Positions 35,611-44,837 of a DNA stretch of 64,000 nucleotides are shown here, in pieces. Positions within the stretch are counted from its first letter, which is position 1; each line of letters starts with the position of its first letter. The notes under the pieces were generated by a model that worked only from the letters and a program-made list of their open reading frames with translations, was not told where the DNA came from and ran no database searches. A program made the position numbers and the translations under genes. Source of the stretch: CBDANW01 sp965197825 (GTDB lineage Bacteria > Acidobacteriota > Vicinamibacteria > Marinacidobacterales > DATDRI01); assembly GCA_965197825.1 (NCBI GenBank), contig CBDANW010000002.1, positions 1,488,001-1,552,000 of the forward strand, written 5' to 3'.

Positions 35611-36981
35611 TCACTCGAGGCCGAGCCGACCGCGAAACAACAGCGCCCACACCAGCAACCAGAGCGCTACCGCCCCGGCGCTGATGCCTAGAACCAACAC
35701 CGGATTGTAGGCGAGCGCCAGCGGAATGGCGGCGCTGGTCCACAGCCCGCCGCCCATGAACGGCTCGTGCATGAGCTGCTTGTAACCGAAGGCCGAGGTG
35801 GCGTCCGTGTCGCCCTCGGGATCTACGACGCGCAACAGCAAGAGGCCGGTGGCGGTGACGCCCATCGATTGCCCCATTTCGGCGATCGAGCGCTCGAACC
35901 ACGAATCCGCTGGCAAGAGGCGACGCGCCAGCCACACCACGCAGAAGACGTTCCACAGCACCCCGGCGGCAACCAGGATCGCCAAGGGCACGAGCCCCCC
36001 CAGCACCACCTCCACATTGATGGTCGAGATCGCAGCCACCACCAGGAAATCCATGGCGGTGCCCGAGAGGCGCTGCATGAGACGATGGTCGAGCGGATTG
36101 CGCTTGGTGAAGTTGGCGAAAAAGACCTGCACCACCAGACCACCGATCATGCACAGCGGAAAGAGCGGGAAACTGTCGAAAAAGGCGCGACCGTCGGCGC
36201 TTGGAGACCGCACCAGGAGCTCAACGCTCACCAAGCCGCTGTGGATCAGATAGCCAATGAAGACACCGAGACCGATGATGGCGAGATGGAAGCTGAGGCT
36301 GTCGATTGACGCCGCCGACACGGTCTGGCTCCCGGCGCTCGGCCGTTCGGCTGGGTCGTAGACGCCTACGATACTGCTCTCGGGCATGTCCTCAATGCGC
36401 TTCAGTTGCTGGGTGTAGCCCCGACGCGCCGCCCAGTTGACGAGCGCCATCCCGACGATGATGGCAAACAGGACGCCGCAGGTCGCCGACGTGAGGGCTA
36501 GGTCCCTGCCCTCGGGCCAGGCATAGGCATCGAAGACCGGCTCCAGACCAGCGGCCGTGCCGTGCCCCCCCTCGAAGCCGACCGGAATGATGGTGCCGAT
36601 GGCCCCCGGGACGTCAAAAACCGGTGTTAGAAGCACGACCGCCACCCCAAGGCCGACGACGTACTGGCCCCAGGCCACGATTTGACCGTACGCCAACTGC
36701 GGCCCGGCGATCCCCCAGATGCGTCTGATCGGTGGAATGAAGACTCCCAGGAAGAGGGCCGCAAAGACGATGTTGATGAGGAATCCTGGCAGCCGAGTCC
36801 AGCCCGCCGTCGTCGCTTCGGGTAGGAAGCCACCGATCGTCTGCACGAGCGCCAGCCCAAGCAGACCACCGATCACCGATGCCGGCAGGTAAAGCTTCTG
36901 GAACAGGCGGATCGTAACTCGCAGGATCTTGCCGACCACCAGCAAGATGCACAACGCGCTAAAAGCAAGGACGATGTCCAT
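35611..36981 (-). CDS. gltS: sodium/glutamate symporter
   Basis: 456 residues in about a dozen membrane segments. The first half has VGGLLGLALVQTIGGF-type repeats and GTIIPVGFEGGHGTAAGLEP, a signature reentrant region of GltS (ESS family). The second half has the matching MGQSMGVTATGLLLLRVVDP, then YKQLMHEPFMGGGLWT. It imports glutamate with Na+ across the inner membrane. A GAGGG ribosome site lies 8 bases before the ATG. It is intact and stands alone between IS remains, so it is probably island cargo. Confidence 0.85.
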   Translation of the reverse strand: MDIVLAFSALCILLVVGKILRVTIRLFQKLYLPASVIGGLLGLALVQTIGGFLPEATTAGWTRLPGFLINIVFAALFLGVFIPPIRRIWGIAGPQLAYGQIVAWGQYVVGLGVAVVLLTPVFDVPGAIGTIIPVGFEGGHGTAAGLEPVFDAYAWPEGRDLALTSATCGVLFAIIVGMALVNWAARRGYTQQLKRIEDMPESSIVGVYDPAERPSAGSQTVSAASIDSLSFHLAIIGLGVFIGYLIHSGLVSVELLVRSPSADGRAFFDSFPLFPLCMIGGLVVQVFFANFTKRNPLDHRLMQRLSGTAMDFLVVAAISTINVEVVLGGLVPLAILVAAGVLWNVFCVVWLARRLLPADSWFERSIAEMGQSMGVTATGLLLLRVVDPEGDTDATSAFGYKQLMHEPFMGGGLWTSAAIPLALAYNPVLVLGISAGAVALWLLVWALLFRGRLGLE

Positions 36982-37179
36982 AGAGCTACCCTCAGAAGAT
37001 GTGGAAATAGAGTAAAGGTGGAGTAACCTTCCGCGTCGTCGAACACGGCCTGAAGGGACCTACGGAAGGAGACACCGCCATGAAGGAATAGACCACAAGA
37101 CGAAGGAACTCGTCAAGGGTGGCTTGGGAGTCGCTGGAGAAGTGGGCGCGGCTGGAGATTTAGGATTGGGTGCAGGACC

Positions 37180-37540
37180 TGATGGTACGTCCGAACTTCA
37201 GAACTCCGTGCGGTCGGACGAAGTTGTAATAGCAACGGAGCAACTCCAGGTGCTCATCGGGCCTCTCCGTCGAGCGAGCGTGGGAAAGTGTTCATCTCGA
37301 AAGGTATGCCGAGCTTTGCCGGATAGTCAGATTTAACCGCTCGATGAACGACGTGTTCAATGTCGAGGAGTCCTCGGAGTTATTGAGCGCGTCTTCGAAT
37401 CGCCACGCGGCTCCGTGCAGCGCTCTCCGTTCGACCTTGATGATACGATTGTTCCTGCGCGTCTTGAGGACCTGGCCGTAGAGACACGCTGGCCCGAAGA
37501 AGCGACGGATGACCTTCTGGTAGAATTCCGAAGACACAGT
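37180..37540 (-). pseudogene. IS1-like transposase, C-terminal fragment
   Basis: On the minus strand: SSEFYQKVIRRFFGPACLYG, VLKTRRNNRIIKVERRAL, SEDSSTLNTSFIERLNLTIR (catalytic region with the Glu) and QSSAYLSR, then shifted-frame remains. It is the 3' half of the same kind of transposase whose 5' half lies next to it on the opposite strand. Confidence 0.65.
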
Positions 37541-37566
37541 TCTCTCATCGTCAGGGCCGAGCCGAA

Positions 37567-38060
37567 GTGAAGAATCGCAGATGTCTCAATCTCGCATGTC
37601 CGTTGCGGGGCAAAGTCAGTTCCGGAAACATCGTTCGCCATGGATTCTACCGAACCAGGTCCGGGAAACGCCGTCGATACCGGTGCGGCGAGTGCGGCAA
37701 GACGTTCTCTTCGACGGAAGGCACGCCCTATTACCGTCTCCAACATCGGAGAGCTACTTTCGATGTGGTCATCGCTCTCAGAGTCGAGGGTGTTAGCATC
37801 TCCGCGATTTCTCGGGTCGAAGGGATTGCCTGGAACACCGTCGCCCGTTGGCTCGAGAAGGCAGCCCAAGTGTGTCGTCGATTCAACCACAGAAGGATCG
37901 CCGGCTTCGCTGCCGAAGAGCTTCAAGCCGACGAGATTCGCACGTTCGCGGGCAACAAGAAGACACCGAGTTGGGTCTTCGTTACAATCGAGGTCTGGTC
38001 TCGGCCCGGGGATGTGTCCCGAGGTCCGTGGAAAAAGAACGGCACCCTCCCACTCCGTCA
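37567..38060 (+). pseudogene. IS1-like transposase, N-terminal fragment
   Basis: On the plus strand: CLNLACPLRGKVSSGNIVRH, YRCGECGKTFSSTEGTPYYR (zinc ribbon), VEGVSISAISRVEGIAWNTV and LQADEIRTFAGNKKTPSWVF (first catalytic Asp), WSRPG. It stops where the IS256 copy starts. Its missing 3' half is represented by the inverted fragment just to the left. Confidence 0.7.
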
Positions 38061-38073
38061 TCAGAGTATCATA

Positions 38074-39282
38074 TCAGGCGGCAACCTCCGCGTGTTCGAG
38101 AATCTCGCTCAGACGTTGGTAGCCGTCGATGCGTCGTAGTTGAATCTGGCCAGAGGCGATAAGCCCAAACAGCAAAGCGACCGCGGACTCCTCGCTGGAG
38201 AACGACGCTTGGGTTTTCGTCCGGCGTCGAAACTCGCGGTTGAGATTCTCCAGAGCATTGGTCGTTCGAATCGATTTCCACATGGCACGATGGAATTCGT
38301 AGAAGGTCAGCAGCTGATTACCGGCCTCCTCTAGGCTTCGGACGACGGCCGGCGAGAGAGGCGTCCACTTGGCGACGAGCTCGTCATAGGCTTTGCGAGC
38401 ATCGATCCCGTTCTTGGCGTAGACGATCCGGTTGTAGTCACGCCGGAGCTCACGGCGTGCGTGCGCCGGGCAATGTTCGAGCAAGTCGGCGCGCTTGTGC
38501 TCGGTACATCGCTGCAACCGGCACCCCGGCCACTTTTCCAGCGCTTTCGTCAGCCCCTTGTGGCCGTCGCTGATCACTAGCTTGGGAGCCCGGAGTCCTG
38601 GAGCCTGGAGTCCCTCCAGCACGGAGCCCCAATGCGTCGAGGCTTCGCTCACCGCCAGACGTAATGACAACAGACGTTTGTGCCCGTCTGGCGCGACCCC
38701 GAGCGCGACCAGTACGGGTACGCTGATCACACGTTTCGCCATCCGCACTTTCAGGTGGAAGCCGTCCAGGTAAACGATCGCGTAGACCTCCTCGCTGAGA
38801 GCACGGCTCTGCCATTCCTCGAAGCGCTCCTTCAGCCGGCTAACCACGCGAGACACCGCGCTCTTCGATAGGTGCTCCTCACCGAGCAGTGGTTTCAGCG
38901 CTTTGCGGATCCGGCGGCTATTCGCGCCCGACAAGTACGTCCCCAAGATCGCCTCGTCGACCTCACGAGTCCGGCGCGCGTACCGGGGCAACAGCTCGCT
39001 CCTGAACTCTGTCGTCTCTCCCGTTTCCTCGTCTCGCACGCGGGCTCGTGGCACCCGGAGCTCGCGAGTTCCCACCGACGTCGTCACGCGACGGGTTTCG
39101 GCTCCGTTGCGATATCCACGGCGGTCTTCCGCACACTCGTAGCTACCACACCCCAGCGCTTGGTCGACTTCTTCCTCAAGCACAACCTCGATCGCCTCCA
39201 GTACCCGCTTACGCAGCCGAAGTTGGACGAACTCCCGGTACTCGCTTACAGACTCCTTCGATATGGTGGTAGGCTTCTTCAT
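38074..39282 (-). CDS. IS256-family transposase (copy 2)
   Basis: 402 residues, intact. Catalytic residues lie in YAIVYLDGFHLKVRM (Asp), PKLVISDGHKGLTKA (Asp) and IRTTNALENLNREFRRRTKT (Glu). The C..H motif is LQRCTEHKR. It belongs to a different IS256 subgroup from copy 1. The element is inserted in the IS1-like gene on its 3' side and abuts an IS3 fragment on its 5' side. Confidence 0.92.
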   Translation of the reverse strand: MKKPTTISKESVSEYREFVQLRLRKRVLEAIEVVLEEEVDQALGCGSYECAEDRRGYRNGAETRRVTTSVGTRELRVPRARVRDEETGETTEFRSELLPRYARRTREVDEAILGTYLSGANSRRIRKALKPLLGEEHLSKSAVSRVVSRLKERFEEWQSRALSEEVYAIVYLDGFHLKVRMAKRVISVPVLVALGVAPDGHKRLLSLRLAVSEASTHWGSVLEGLQAPGLRAPKLVISDGHKGLTKALEKWPGCRLQRCTEHKRADLLEHCPAHARRELRRDYNRIVYAKNGIDARKAYDELVAKWTPLSPAVVRSLEEAGNQLLTFYEFHRAMWKSIRTTNALENLNREFRRRTKTQASFSSEESAVALLFGLIASGQIQLRRIDGYQRLSEILEHAEVAA

Positions 39283-39329
39283 GGCGTAATCCTCCTCCTC
39301 GCCTTTACAGGCGTGGTTTCGTTTTGCTT

Positions 39330-39553
39330 AAGCCATTCTTATTTCCACGGGAAGCGGGACGATCCCTTACGATAACGCTTTGGCTGAATCCATCATCGGC
39401 CTCTACAAGACCGAGGTGACCCGTCGACGCAGGCCCTGGCGTGGTCCTGAGGACGTCGAGTTCGCCACCCTCAAGTGGGTGCATTGGTACAACACGCAAC
39501 GACTCTTGGAGCCGATCGGTAATGTCTCCCCCGTCGAGTACGAGATGAATTAA
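39330..39553 (+). pseudogene. IS3-family OrfB, C-terminal fragment
   Basis: YDNALAESIIGLYKTEVTRR (catalytic Glu), PEDVEFATLKWVHWYNTQRL and EPIGNVSPVEYEMN form the usual IS3-type ending. The last codons and the TAA stop come from the mini IS200/IS605 element inserted at 39,549. Confidence 0.8.
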
Positions 39554-39737
39554 ATCAACCACCGGCTTAAGCCGGTGGATTGCGCGGGCGCGTCGACTGG
39601 AAGTCGACTTCATGCGCCCGCTTCATTCTCAACCCCCCGACTTCAGTCGGGGGAGTCTCGTCCCCTTCGGGGACTTCGACAATCTTTTCTTCGCCTAAAG
39701 GCGAGGGGTTTCCACCATCCCCGAAGGGGACACTAAA
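39549..39737 (-). mobile_element. mini IS200/IS605-type palindromic element, copy 2
   Basis: Inverted copy of 3623-3804, with the same hairpins and the terminal palindrome CCACCGGCTTAAGCCGGTGG. It differs by a 5-base insertion in one arm of the GGGCGCGTCGACT stem. Its right end lies inside an IS3 orfB fragment, showing it moved after that IS arrived. Confidence 0.82.
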
Positions 39738-39789
39738 CTATCGGTCGCAGGAAGCCTTGCTGGAGATGGCGAGACTCAACTAAAACAGT

Positions 39790-40190
39790 CTCCGGAAAAC
39801 CCGGAGCGGTTCACTGTTTTCGGCGTTCGTCTTCAAGTTCGAAGTGGGCCTTAGGTGAACGGCCGGGCTGGTACCACACCAAGTCGTTTGCATGATTATC
39901 GAGAAAGCTCCGCCAAGTATGGGACGGTGGGGTGCGATGACGAACCATATACTTGGAGATGGCAGCCTGGGAAATGGAGATGCCCAGCTTCGCCAGCTCG
40001 CCATGCACGCGGGGAGCTCCCCAGAGAGGGTTGGCCCTGCTCATGTTCCGTATCAGCTCTCGTATTTCGGGAGCGACGCCTGGTCGTCCAGGCCTACGCC
40101 GTCGGCTCTTCCAAGTCCAATATCGTCTGAACCCACAACGGTGCCAGCGGACGACCGTCTCAGGTTTCACGATGACGAGGACGCTCTACG
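39790..40190 (-). pseudogene. integrase-core transposase family A, internal fragment
   Basis: Minus strand: KPETVVRWHRCGFRRYWTWK, PGRPGVAPEIRELIRNMSRA, WGAPRVHGELAKLGISISQA, nearly identical to residues 70-165 of the intact copy at 6080. It ends before the catalytic Asp region, so no nuclease part remains. Confidence 0.8.
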
Positions 40191-40194
40191 CTAG

Positions 40195-40360
40195 ATCCAA
40201 CCAGCGATGGCGACCACCAACCATGTCAAGGGCTGGACCGGCGTGCTCATAACCGAGGATTCTAGCTTCCATTGGCCAACCAAGCCTAGACACTTTTAAT
40301 CCGAAACGTCCTGGCGCGTCAATCCTGGAGCTCGTTTGTATTTTTGGACACGATGGGGAA
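40195..40360 (-). repeat. family B left end
   Basis: Matches 14,452-14,600 (ACCGAGGATTCTAGCTTCCA, TTGGCCAACCAAGC, TCCGAAACGTCC). Only the first codons of the transposase remain. Confidence 0.6.
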
Positions 40361-40366
40361 CAAACG

Positions 40367-40447
40367 ACGAAATCATGCCGGCATGGTGCTGGCAGACCCG
40401 AGATTAATCAAGTTCGGTGCGCGCGGATGAATAAATAGAAGGCACAG
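40367..40447 (-). repeat. family A left end, third copy
   Basis: Inverted match to 6008-6090: CATGCCGGCATGGTG hairpin, AATCAAGTTCGGTGCGCGCG, ATAAATAGAAGGCACAG. Confidence 0.72.
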
Positions 40448-40786
40448 CGCGTAACTCGCTCTCTTCCTCACCTGTACCACTGCCCGCAGCCGCGTAGCAA
40501 CACTTGATGGCGGAAGCACCGCTCGACAAAGAACGTGAGCTGCTTCCGAAGGAAAAGGTTCTCTGCGGCGAGGGCGCTGCGCGAGCAGCATAGGTTCCGA
40601 GCGAACGCGATGGCGTCCAAACAATAGACCGGATATTCGAAAACAGTCGCACGAGCGGGCCTCTCCACGTTCCTAAGACGCCGGTGGCGTCGTCGGGTCG
40701 ACCGGCACAAAGCAGCCGAGCATGGCAGGTCTAAACCGCGCAATCAACGCCGGATCGACTTTTTTGCGGAGCACAGGAAGCTGCAT
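40448..40786 (-). pseudogene. family C IS left end with transposase start
   Basis: 40,640-40,786 is the family C terminus (GCTCCGCAAAAAAGTCGATC outermost). On its inner side are codons for MRLFSNIRSIV and, shifted, AAENLFLRKQLTFFVE. The gene stops after about 60 codons. Confidence 0.65.
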
Positions 40787-41279
40787 GTCGGCGTGGATGA
40801 TGACGGCTTCATCGTAGCAGCGAAGCTCACGAAAAGAAGCGAGGACGACCCGTCCACTGTCGCGTGTCTGCTCGAACAGAGCGACTCTCCGGTCCGACGT
40901 TTCACAGCCGATGGAGCCTACGATACTCGGTCGGTTTACGAGCTGGCTCGGTGAGGTCGGCACTGCGGACATCAAGATCGTGCTCCCACCTCGACGAGGG
41001 GCGGTGCCTTTGGACGACGCCGAGGGCACGTGGGCGCAGCGGAACGCGACCCTTGAGACGATTCGCAGAATCGGGCGCCAAGGCTGGCAGAGGGAGTCAC
41101 GGTATCGACGACAGGGAGCCGTCGAGAATCTCTTCTTCAGATACAAGCGCACGCTCGGAAACAGCCTTCGCCCGCGCGGCTACGAATCGCAGAAGCGGGA
41201 GGCGAGACTCGGGTGCAATGTATTGAACCGGATGGCTGAGTTGGGCAAGCCTGAAGCACAAGCGATCGGTGGGGAGTAA
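40787..41279 (+). pseudogene. IS5-family transposase, 5'-truncated and frameshifted
   Basis: KLHVGVDDDGFIVAAKLTKR, RRFTADGAYDTRSVYELAR (Asp in DGAYD), a frameshift near 40,950, then IKIVLPPRRGAVPLDDAE and YRRQGAVENLFFRYKRTLGN (Glu), ending GCNVLNRMAELGKPEAQAIG. This is the C-terminal 150 residues of an IS5-type DDE enzyme. Confidence 0.72.
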
Positions 41280-41333
41280 GTTGGGTCGCCAAAAGGCGCC
41301 GTGCGTGCACGAAAGGATTTCTGCACCAACGCC

Positions 41334-42605
41334 TCAATACGCAACGATTTTCGCGACATTGTGATTTTGGATCTGGCGACGAATCAACTCGCTGGAGACG
41401 AGAAATTCTTGTCCGAGCTCGTCAATTTGTTCGGTGTCTATGTATTCACTCGAAATTCGCTCGCGTAGCAAGTCAGCAGGGGCTAGGAATTCTGCCGCGA
41501 ACGCCCGCGACTGTGCCTGACGGTCCGTTGCCAGAGAACTGAGTAGACCGTGATTGGATACAGACCGGCCCAGGTAGTCGCCGAGCGCACGAGCAATGAG
41601 AAACCGGGTACCGGGTGCACCTCGTGGCGCCGTCATGCAGGCGGGCGTATCTGCTCCCACGATCCCATGAATGCGCGACGACGGCGGAGTTGTTTGGCGC
41701 TGCGGGATCGTCAGCGATCCGAGTTGGTCGAAATCGATCCGCCCACCGTTGATGCCGATCTTGTCGCGGGTTACACGCGCCAGTTGGTAGCCCCGAGCCC
41801 ACGGTTCAACCTCAAGGTGCGGCGGCAGCGTCTGGCGAATCTCCGACCAGTGATTGTTTGTTTGGCCTTGCGCAAGCGTTTCTATAGCGTCACTCAACCA
41901 AACGCCGACGGGGTCCAATGAATCTCCGCTAGCGAGGGCCAGAGCATCCTCTCGGACAGACGGGTCTGCGTTTTCCCAGAACATCACGATGGAATCGGCG
42001 ACATGATCCCTCACGTCGAAAGGATCGACTCCGAGTAGGGCGGCGGCGCGGCTGAACTCAAGTTCGTCAGCATCCAGATCGTTGATCGCGTTCCAGACGC
42101 GACCAAGGTTTTCCGCTGCTTGGCCGGTCTCGGGACAGCTGCGGAGCCGTTCTAATACAGCGTCGATGAGGTTTCGGAATTGCAATTCCAGTTCCTCCCG
42201 CTCGACGCGATGCTGTCCCTCATCAACGAATTCGATCCCAGCGTACTGTGGTTTGTACCGAGTCCACTCCAGATCCATTCGCCCTGAAACGGGGATCATA
42301 CTCAGACGCGGTAGTACGAAGCCGTCGCCGGCGAACGCCAAGTTGTGGCGGGACTCGAATTCAGGCCGTTGCTCGCTCGTGTCCCCGACCTCGTACCAAA
42401 TGTGCCACCAGTTGGTAACCAGCCACTCGGCTACGCTGAACAGAGGAACGACGACCTCCTTGCTGTATATCCCGCTCCGACGATCCAGAACGGCAGTGAC
42501 AATCGTGCCGTCGGCTTCGACGAAGAGTGCGGCCATAGTTGTTTGGGCCAGCTTGTCGGGTGACGGTCCCGCATCGACCCAGTTGAATCGAAAATCAACG
42601 CTCAT
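41334..42605 (-). CDS. ImmA/IrrE-like protein with degenerate active site
   Basis: 423 residues. The last 90 follow the ImmA/IrrE (DUF955) pattern: TRFLIARALGDYLGRS (about residues 333-348), then DRQAQSRAFAAEFLAPADLL and LGQEFLVSSELIRRQIQNHN. In active members the first motif is the zinc-binding HExxH; here the His, Glu and second His positions read Arg, Ala and Asp (ARALGD), so peptidase activity is probably lost. The first 330 residues (WLVTNWWHIWYEVGDTSEQR, LLGVDPFDVRDHVADSIVMF) match nothing I know. It overlaps the upstream small gene by four bases (ATGA) and is probably made with it. It could be a sensor or antitoxin-like partner. Confidence 0.75.
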   Translation of the reverse strand: MSVDFRFNWVDAGPSPDKLAQTTMAALFVEADGTIVTAVLDRRSGIYSKEVVVPLFSVAEWLVTNWWHIWYEVGDTSEQRPEFESRHNLAFAGDGFVLPRLSMIPVSGRMDLEWTRYKPQYAGIEFVDEGQHRVEREELELQFRNLIDAVLERLRSCPETGQAAENLGRVWNAINDLDADELEFSRAAALLGVDPFDVRDHVADSIVMFWENADPSVREDALALASGDSLDPVGVWLSDAIETLAQGQTNNHWSEIRQTLPPHLEVEPWARGYQLARVTRDKIGINGGRIDFDQLGSLTIPQRQTTPPSSRIHGIVGADTPACMTAPRGAPGTRFLIARALGDYLGRSVSNHGLLSSLATDRQAQSRAFAAEFLAPADLLRERISSEYIDTEQIDELGQEFLVSSELIRRQIQNHNVAKIVAY

Positions 42606-42925
42606 CCGAGACCTTGTACTCGCTGCGTCGGTTCCAGTGGATATCCATGGTACTCGCCGGAACCAGGAGAGCCCTGCCGCGCTTCGAAAATAACGTCATC
42701 TTCGCGGTGCCAAACGTAGCGCGGAAAGCGTCCGTCCCACGCGCCGACGCGACCGGATCTCACCGCATCTCGGAGCCACCCCTCAACAAGGTCCCGACAG
42801 TGCACCAGCTTGCTAGGACACAAGCTGGCGGTGGGTCGGCGGCCGCGAGGCATCCCGGCAAATCCCAAGGCATCCTTATGGTAGGGACTCCCGACGTACC
42901 GACAAGATTCGGCTACTTGTGTCAA
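42602..42925 (-). CDS. small partner protein of the ImmA/IrrE-like gene
   Basis: About 107 residues: YVGSPYHKDALGFAGMPRGR, ASLCPSKLVHCRDLVEGWLR, RFPRYVWHREDDVIFEARQG and GEYHGYPLEPTQ. The xxYHK...CP...WP/FPxxVW...GEYHGYP pattern recurs in small uncharacterised proteins that I recall beside toxin-antitoxin or restriction genes. The only in-frame start is TTG 42,925, and the frame stays open upstream toward the IS256 end, so the 5' end could be trimmed. It forms a two-gene unit with the next gene. Confidence 0.6.
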   Translation of the reverse strand: MTQVAESCRYVGSPYHKDALGFAGMPRGRRPTASLCPSKLVHCRDLVEGWLRDAVRSGRVGAWDGRFPRYVWHREDDVIFEARQGSPGSGEYHGYPLEPTQRVQGLG

Positions 42926-42939
42926 GTCGGTGCCGTTAG

Positions 42940-43700
42940 GCGGGGATGTCCCGGCCGCTGTTGAATTTGGTCGGGTAGCGGCGGCACCTGTGAATACTCT
43001 TAGGCAGCAAACTCATCGCTGTCAAGAGATTTCTGTTTGCTTCTAAGCGCGTGAACGAGAGCGCCCATATGGCGATAGCCTTTGATACGCCGGAACTTTT
43101 TCTGCGCGGTGACGACGCCAAGAGCGGTCCATCGGCGAACCATGGAAGGACTCTTCCAACGCTTGACGTTTCTCGATACTCTGCGAATGGTTCCGTTGAG
43201 ATTCTCAATGGCGTTCGTCGTGGCAAGAGACTGGCGAAGTAAGGCGGGCAGCGCGAGCTTCACGACCGTGAGTGTCTCTTCCATCCCTTCACGAAGGCTT
43301 CCGGCAGCTTCGTCGTAGCCGTTTCGCTCGAGCCACGACACCAATGCCTGAAGTCGCTTGCGCGCCTTGTCGGCACTCTTGCACTTGTAGGCTTCCTTCA
43401 TCGTCTGGAGCACGTAGGCGTGACGAGACTTGGGAAGGTACGAGCGAAGATTCTGGAGTTTATGGATCTGGCACCTTTGGATGACCGCGAGGTCCCCCAA
43501 AACGTCGACGAGTGCCTTGCGGATGCCTTTGCCTCCGTCCACTACGCAGAGAATCGACTCATCGACGCGCAAGCCTCGCTCGAGAAGGTCCTGCAACATC
43601 GCGGTGCACACCCGAGAGTTCTCCGTCGAGCCCAGCCATATACCCAGGGGCACCTTCGTTCCATCTATTGTGATACCGAGAGTTACGACGACGACTGCTG
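42940..43700 (-). pseudogene. IS256-family transposase (copy 3), 5'-truncated
   Basis: The frame to 43,707 encodes VVVVTLGITIDGTKVPLGIW, ILCVVDGGKGIRKALVDVLG (second Asp), IQRCQIHKLQNLRSYLPK and LATTNAIENLNGTIRRVSRN (Glu), ending at 43,000. The first 150 residues, including the first catalytic Asp, are missing at the junction with fxsA. The right terminus extends to about 42,940. Confidence 0.8.
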
Positions 43701-43925
43701 ATGACACCGGGGATCCTCACCGACGCATTCGGCTTCTCACTGCTCGTGCCCGGCTTCCGCAACCTCATCAAGCACACCTTGCTGGCGCGCTTCCGTAAAG
43801 CGGTTGAAGAAAATCGACTGCACGTGCACGTCTCCGGGATGGGATCCGACGCCGACTCGGACCCGATGGTGGACATCCGCCCCGAGAGCTTCGGGCCCGA
43901 TCCGCCGAAATACAAAGTGCATTGA
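43695..43925 (+). pseudogene. fxsA: FxsA-family membrane protein, C-terminal fragment
   Basis: MTPGILTDAFGFSLLVPGFR and NLIKHTLLARFRKAVEENRL form the conserved last third of FxsA (TPGxxTDxxGxLLLxPxxR). The membrane segments before it were replaced by the IS256 copy. Its stop overlaps the next gene (TTGA). Confidence 0.75.
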
Positions 43926-44220
43926 CCGTCTTCTGGCGCTACTGGCTCCTCCAAATTCCCGGATGGGTCGTCTTGGCCGGTCTTCTCACGGCAGCGCATT
44001 ATTAGCTCAGGCTGTCGCCGCTCGCTGCCGTCGTCGTCCTCGGCTTGTGGCTCGTCAAGGACGCGCTCCTCGATCCGATCCTCAAACCGCCCTGACCCCT
44101 CGAGGCTACGTCAAGCTCCGCGGTGAGCTTTGGGTCGCCGAGCTGACCATGAAAGACACGTCGGTGCCCGCGGGCGAGCAAGTCGTCGTCGAGTCGCCAG
44201 CGATCACGGTGTGGCCGGCC
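43922..44220 (+). pseudogene. nfeD: NfeD-like protein, stop codon and internal deletion
   Basis: TTG at 43,922 starts FWRYWLLQIPGWVVLAGLLT. An in-frame TAG at about 44,010 replaces what is probably a Trp, then LSPLAAVVVLGLWLVKDALL continues in the same frame. After a deletion, LTPRGYVKLRGELWVAELTM and PAGEQVVVESPAITVW give the C-terminal OB fold of NfeD. It once formed an fxsA-nfeD membrane operon. Confidence 0.65.
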
Positions 44221-44330
44221 TCGAGTTTCCCGGGCGCTACCTTTCGGAGGCCGACGGTGCCGCGGTGCGGACGGAGAAGTGGCTGCTTGGCCGCTTCCGC
44301 ATGTCGCCATGTATCCCGGACCCGGATTTC

Positions 44331-44725
44331 GACGACCGGGCCAAGGGCCGTGGGCTTTACAATCGTCTGGCCCGAGGGTGTTATCTTCAGCTCCATGATG
44401 ACCTACCACGTGCAATTCCTACTGCTCGTTCTGGCTGGCTGGGTCAACCGCCAGCAGCAGGATGTGATCGACTACCAGCAAGAGGAGAACCGTGTGCTCC
44501 GAGCCGGGCTTCGGGGCAAGCGTCTCAGGCTCTCGGACGACGACCGGCGCAGGCTCGCCGTCAAGGCCCAAGCTTTAGGCCGCGAGGCGCTGGCCCAGAT
44601 TGCGTCGGTTGCCACACCCGCTACGCTCCTGCGCTGGTACCGCTGCCTCATCGCAGCCAAGTACGATGGCAGCAAGAACCGGAGCCCAGGCCGACCTCCG
44701 ACGGCGAAGGACATCGCTTCTGGCG
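44331..44725 (+). pseudogene. family B-like IS end with transposase N-terminus
   Basis: The terminus part (GGGCCAAGGGCCGTGGGCTT, copy d of the dispersed IS terminus) is followed by ATG at about 44,395 and codons VQFLLLVLAGWVNRQQQDVI, EENRVLRAGLRGKRLRLSDD and LARRyRC-like ATLLRWYRCLIAAKYDG. The gene is cut after about 108 codons at the first REP-like unit. Confidence 0.72.
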
Positions 44726-44837
44726 TCAATAGCCGTGGTTGCCAAACTCTTCCTAGCCAGACGCCGGTCTTTGCGCTACATGCGCACGAGTTCTAGCGTC
44801 AATCGGCGCGGTTGCTAAACTCGGCCTAGCCAGACGC
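44722..44837. repeat. two REP-like units beside tRNA-Leu
   Basis: Units at about 44,722-44,764 and 44,795-44,837 share GCGTCAAT...GGTTGC.AAACT....CTAGCCAGACGC. The ends of each are complementary (GGCGTC/GACGCC), so each can fold. Similar units lie at 51,663-51,835 and 58,421-58,465. The second unit runs into the tRNA CCA end. Confidence 0.6.

Noticed and set aside
37124..37336. Small plus-strand ORF after gltS
   Set aside because: It overlaps the IS1-like transposase relic on the other strand and has no supporting features.
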